Source: an uncultured Collinsella sp.
Lineage (GTDB): Bacteria > Actinomycetota > Coriobacteriia > Coriobacteriales > Coriobacteriaceae
Reading direction: 5' to 3'
DNA: 6,983 nt
NCBI GenBank assembly: GCA_900553415.1
Contig: USDH01000083.1
Span: 1 to 6,983 of the forward strand
The position numbers were made by a program, and so were the translations under genes. Each line of letters begins with the position of its first letter. Position 1 is the stretch's first letter. A model generated the notes under the pieces. It saw only the letters and a program-made list of their open reading frames with translations. It made no database searches and was not told where the DNA came from. Positions 6,650-6,983 of the stretch are shown here, piece by piece.

Positions 6650-6718
6650 ATGCGCGACAAGCTCGAAAAGATCATCAAGGCCTATGAGGAGGACGAAAAG
6701 AGGAAGGGAAAGCGATGA
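6650..6718 (+). CDS. RF1 N-terminal mini-frame ending at UGA
   Basis: A 22-codon frame with the strongest ribosome binding site in the region (AAAGGAG 6636-6642, 7 bases ahead). Its first 14 residues, MRDKLEKIIKAYEE, align with the start of release factor 1 proteins (the first helix; Bacillus subtilis RF1 begins MLDRLKSIEERYEKL). It then diverges (DEKRKGKR) and stops at TGA 6716-6718. The remainder of RF1 follows in the -1 frame, so this is the true N-terminus of prfA cut off by a frame change, not an independent gene. Its stop overlaps the ATG of the downstream frame (ATGA). It may serve as 0-frame entry for a programmed -1 shift, as a coupling leader, or as a relic of a broken gene. Confidence 0.6.
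   Translation: MRDKLEKIIKAYEEDEKRKGKR
6686..6712 (+). promoter_or_regulatory. Candidate -1 ribosomal frameshift signal
   Basis: G GGA AAG (6706-6712) has exactly the X XXY YYZ layout in the frame of the mini-frame; the same heptamer serves in the phage lambda tail gene G/T shift. The in-frame UGA follows two codons later. GGAGG (6688-6692) sits 13 bases upstream, near the spacing at which such sites stimulate -1 shifting (dnaX has one about 10 bases upstream). A shift here reads on through GCG ATG AAC into the RF1 frame. No strong downstream stem is evident. GGAGG also belongs to the conserved Glu-Glu codons, so it may be coincidental. Confidence 0.4.
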
Positions 6719-6759
6719 ACCACGAAATTCTGATCGAGACCGAGGTGGACGGGGCGGAA
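6692..6759 (+). other. About 68-base extra segment within the prfA start
   Basis: Removing these bases joins TAT GAG GAG directly to CTC GAG AAG in one frame and restores a normal RF1 N-terminus (AYEE followed by LEKKLSDP). The length, 68, is not a multiple of three and therefore changes frame. The segment carries a ribosome binding site, a stop/start overlap (ATGA) and the first codons of a new frame (MNHEILIETEVDGA), so it looks like a junction of two genes. No copy or tandem duplication of it is seen in the window. The boundaries are uncertain by a base or two. Confidence 0.5.
6701..6708 (+). promoter_or_regulatory. Internal ribosome binding site for ATG 6715
   Basis: AGGAAGGG lies 6 bases before ATG 6715, good spacing for independent or coupled initiation of the RF1 body. 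It overlaps the slippery heptamer, so the same bases could serve either mechanism. Confidence 0.5.
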
Positions 6760-6983
6760 CTCGAGAAGAAGCTCTCCGACCCGGCCGTCGCCTCCGATAT
6801 TAAGGAGTTCACGCGTCTCAACAAGGAGTACGCGCACCAGTCTGACCTCATCGCCGCCTCGCGCGAGTACATCGGCGCGCTCGATGACATCGAGGCTGCC
6901 AAGGAAATGCTTCACGATACTACCGATGCCGACGAGAAGGAGATGCTCCAGATGGACATCTCCGAGAACGAGGAGAAGCTTCC
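6715..6983 (+). CDS. prfA: Peptide chain release factor 1, N-terminal part (frame-shifted start)
   Basis: Release factor 1 ends translation at UAA and UAG. The 89 visible residues run off the right edge. From residue 15 they match RF1 closely: ELEKKLSDPAV (15-25), then DIKEFTRLNKEYAHQ (28-42), and the acidic helical region of domain 1. The GGQ and stop-recognition motifs (PxT) lie outside the window. The usual first 14 residues are encoded upstream in another frame (6650-6691); the present frame instead begins with MNHEILIETEVDGA, which I do not recognise as RF1. The frame is open in -1 phase back to 6688, so a -1 shift at 6706-6712 would give one continuous protein with 23 extra residues. 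Alternatively ATG 6715 with AGGAAGGG ahead gives a protein with a replaced N-terminus. RF1 is essential, so some functional product is expected unless another copy exists or the sequence contains an error. Confidence 0.8.
   Translation, partial: MNHEILIETEVDGAELEKKLSDPAVASDIKEFTRLNKEYAHQSDLIAASREYIGALDDIEAAKEMLHDTTDADEKEMLQMDISENEEKL

Noticed and set aside
6475..6687. 70-codon open frame across the prfA leader
   Set aside because: It has no ribosome binding site, its protein lacks any recognisable pattern, and it overlaps the prfA start in another frame.
6689..6759. Translational bypass (T4 gene 60 type) as explanation of the prfA split
   Set aside because: There is no stop right after a take-off codon and no clear matching take-off and landing pair; a -1 shift or restart explains the sequence more simply.
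1..6983. CRISPR array, tRNA/rRNA genes, insertion-sequence transposase, phage genes
   Set aside because: No regularly spaced repeats, no RNA gene pattern and no transposase or phage protein was seen on either strand.

Overview
The window is a GC-rich stretch from what looks like an actinobacterium of the Coriobacteriia, most likely a gut Collinsella-type organism. That is inference, from the strong G/C preference at third codon positions, the typical AGGAGG-like ribosome binding sites and the look of the RF1 fragment at the right end. All genes read on the plus strand.

Layout. (1) Bases 1-752 hold the 3' part of a membrane-anchored protein of unknown function. (2) Bases 866-1759 encode a LacX-type aldose 1-epimerase family protein, followed by a GC hairpin and then a striking nested palindrome (1802-1901) with a good intrinsic terminator at its core. 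(3) Bases 2040-4932 form a compact three-gene ABC importer operon for a polar amino acid or similar solute: a Tat-type lipoprotein binding protein, a permease with an unusual hydrophobic N-terminal extension, and an ATPase. A hairpin follows. (4) Bases 5005-6420 encode an M20 metallopeptidase resembling carboxypeptidase S/PM20D1. It may supply or use amino acids handled by the importer, but it has its own ribosome binding site behind a hairpin. A long hairpin begins on its stop codon. (5) Bases 6421-6649 are a leader region without a firm gene, holding short palindromes and a possible 8-codon reading frame. (6) Bases 6650-6983 hold the start of prfA (peptide chain release factor 1), cut by the window edge.

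The most notable point is the prfA start. The first 14 codons (from ATG 6650, strong ribosome binding site) encode a typical RF1 N-terminus. The frame then runs into a UGA at 6716, while the rest of RF1 continues in the -1 frame. About 68 bases appear to be inserted between the two parts. At the right place and in the right frame lies G GGA AAG, a classic -1 slippery heptamer, with a GGAGG 13 bases upstream. The UGA also overlaps an ATG (ATGA) that has its own ribosome binding site. So RF1 may be made by programmed -1 frameshifting, by coupled or independent initiation at 6715, or the gene may simply be damaged or misassembled. The sequence alone cannot decide between these.
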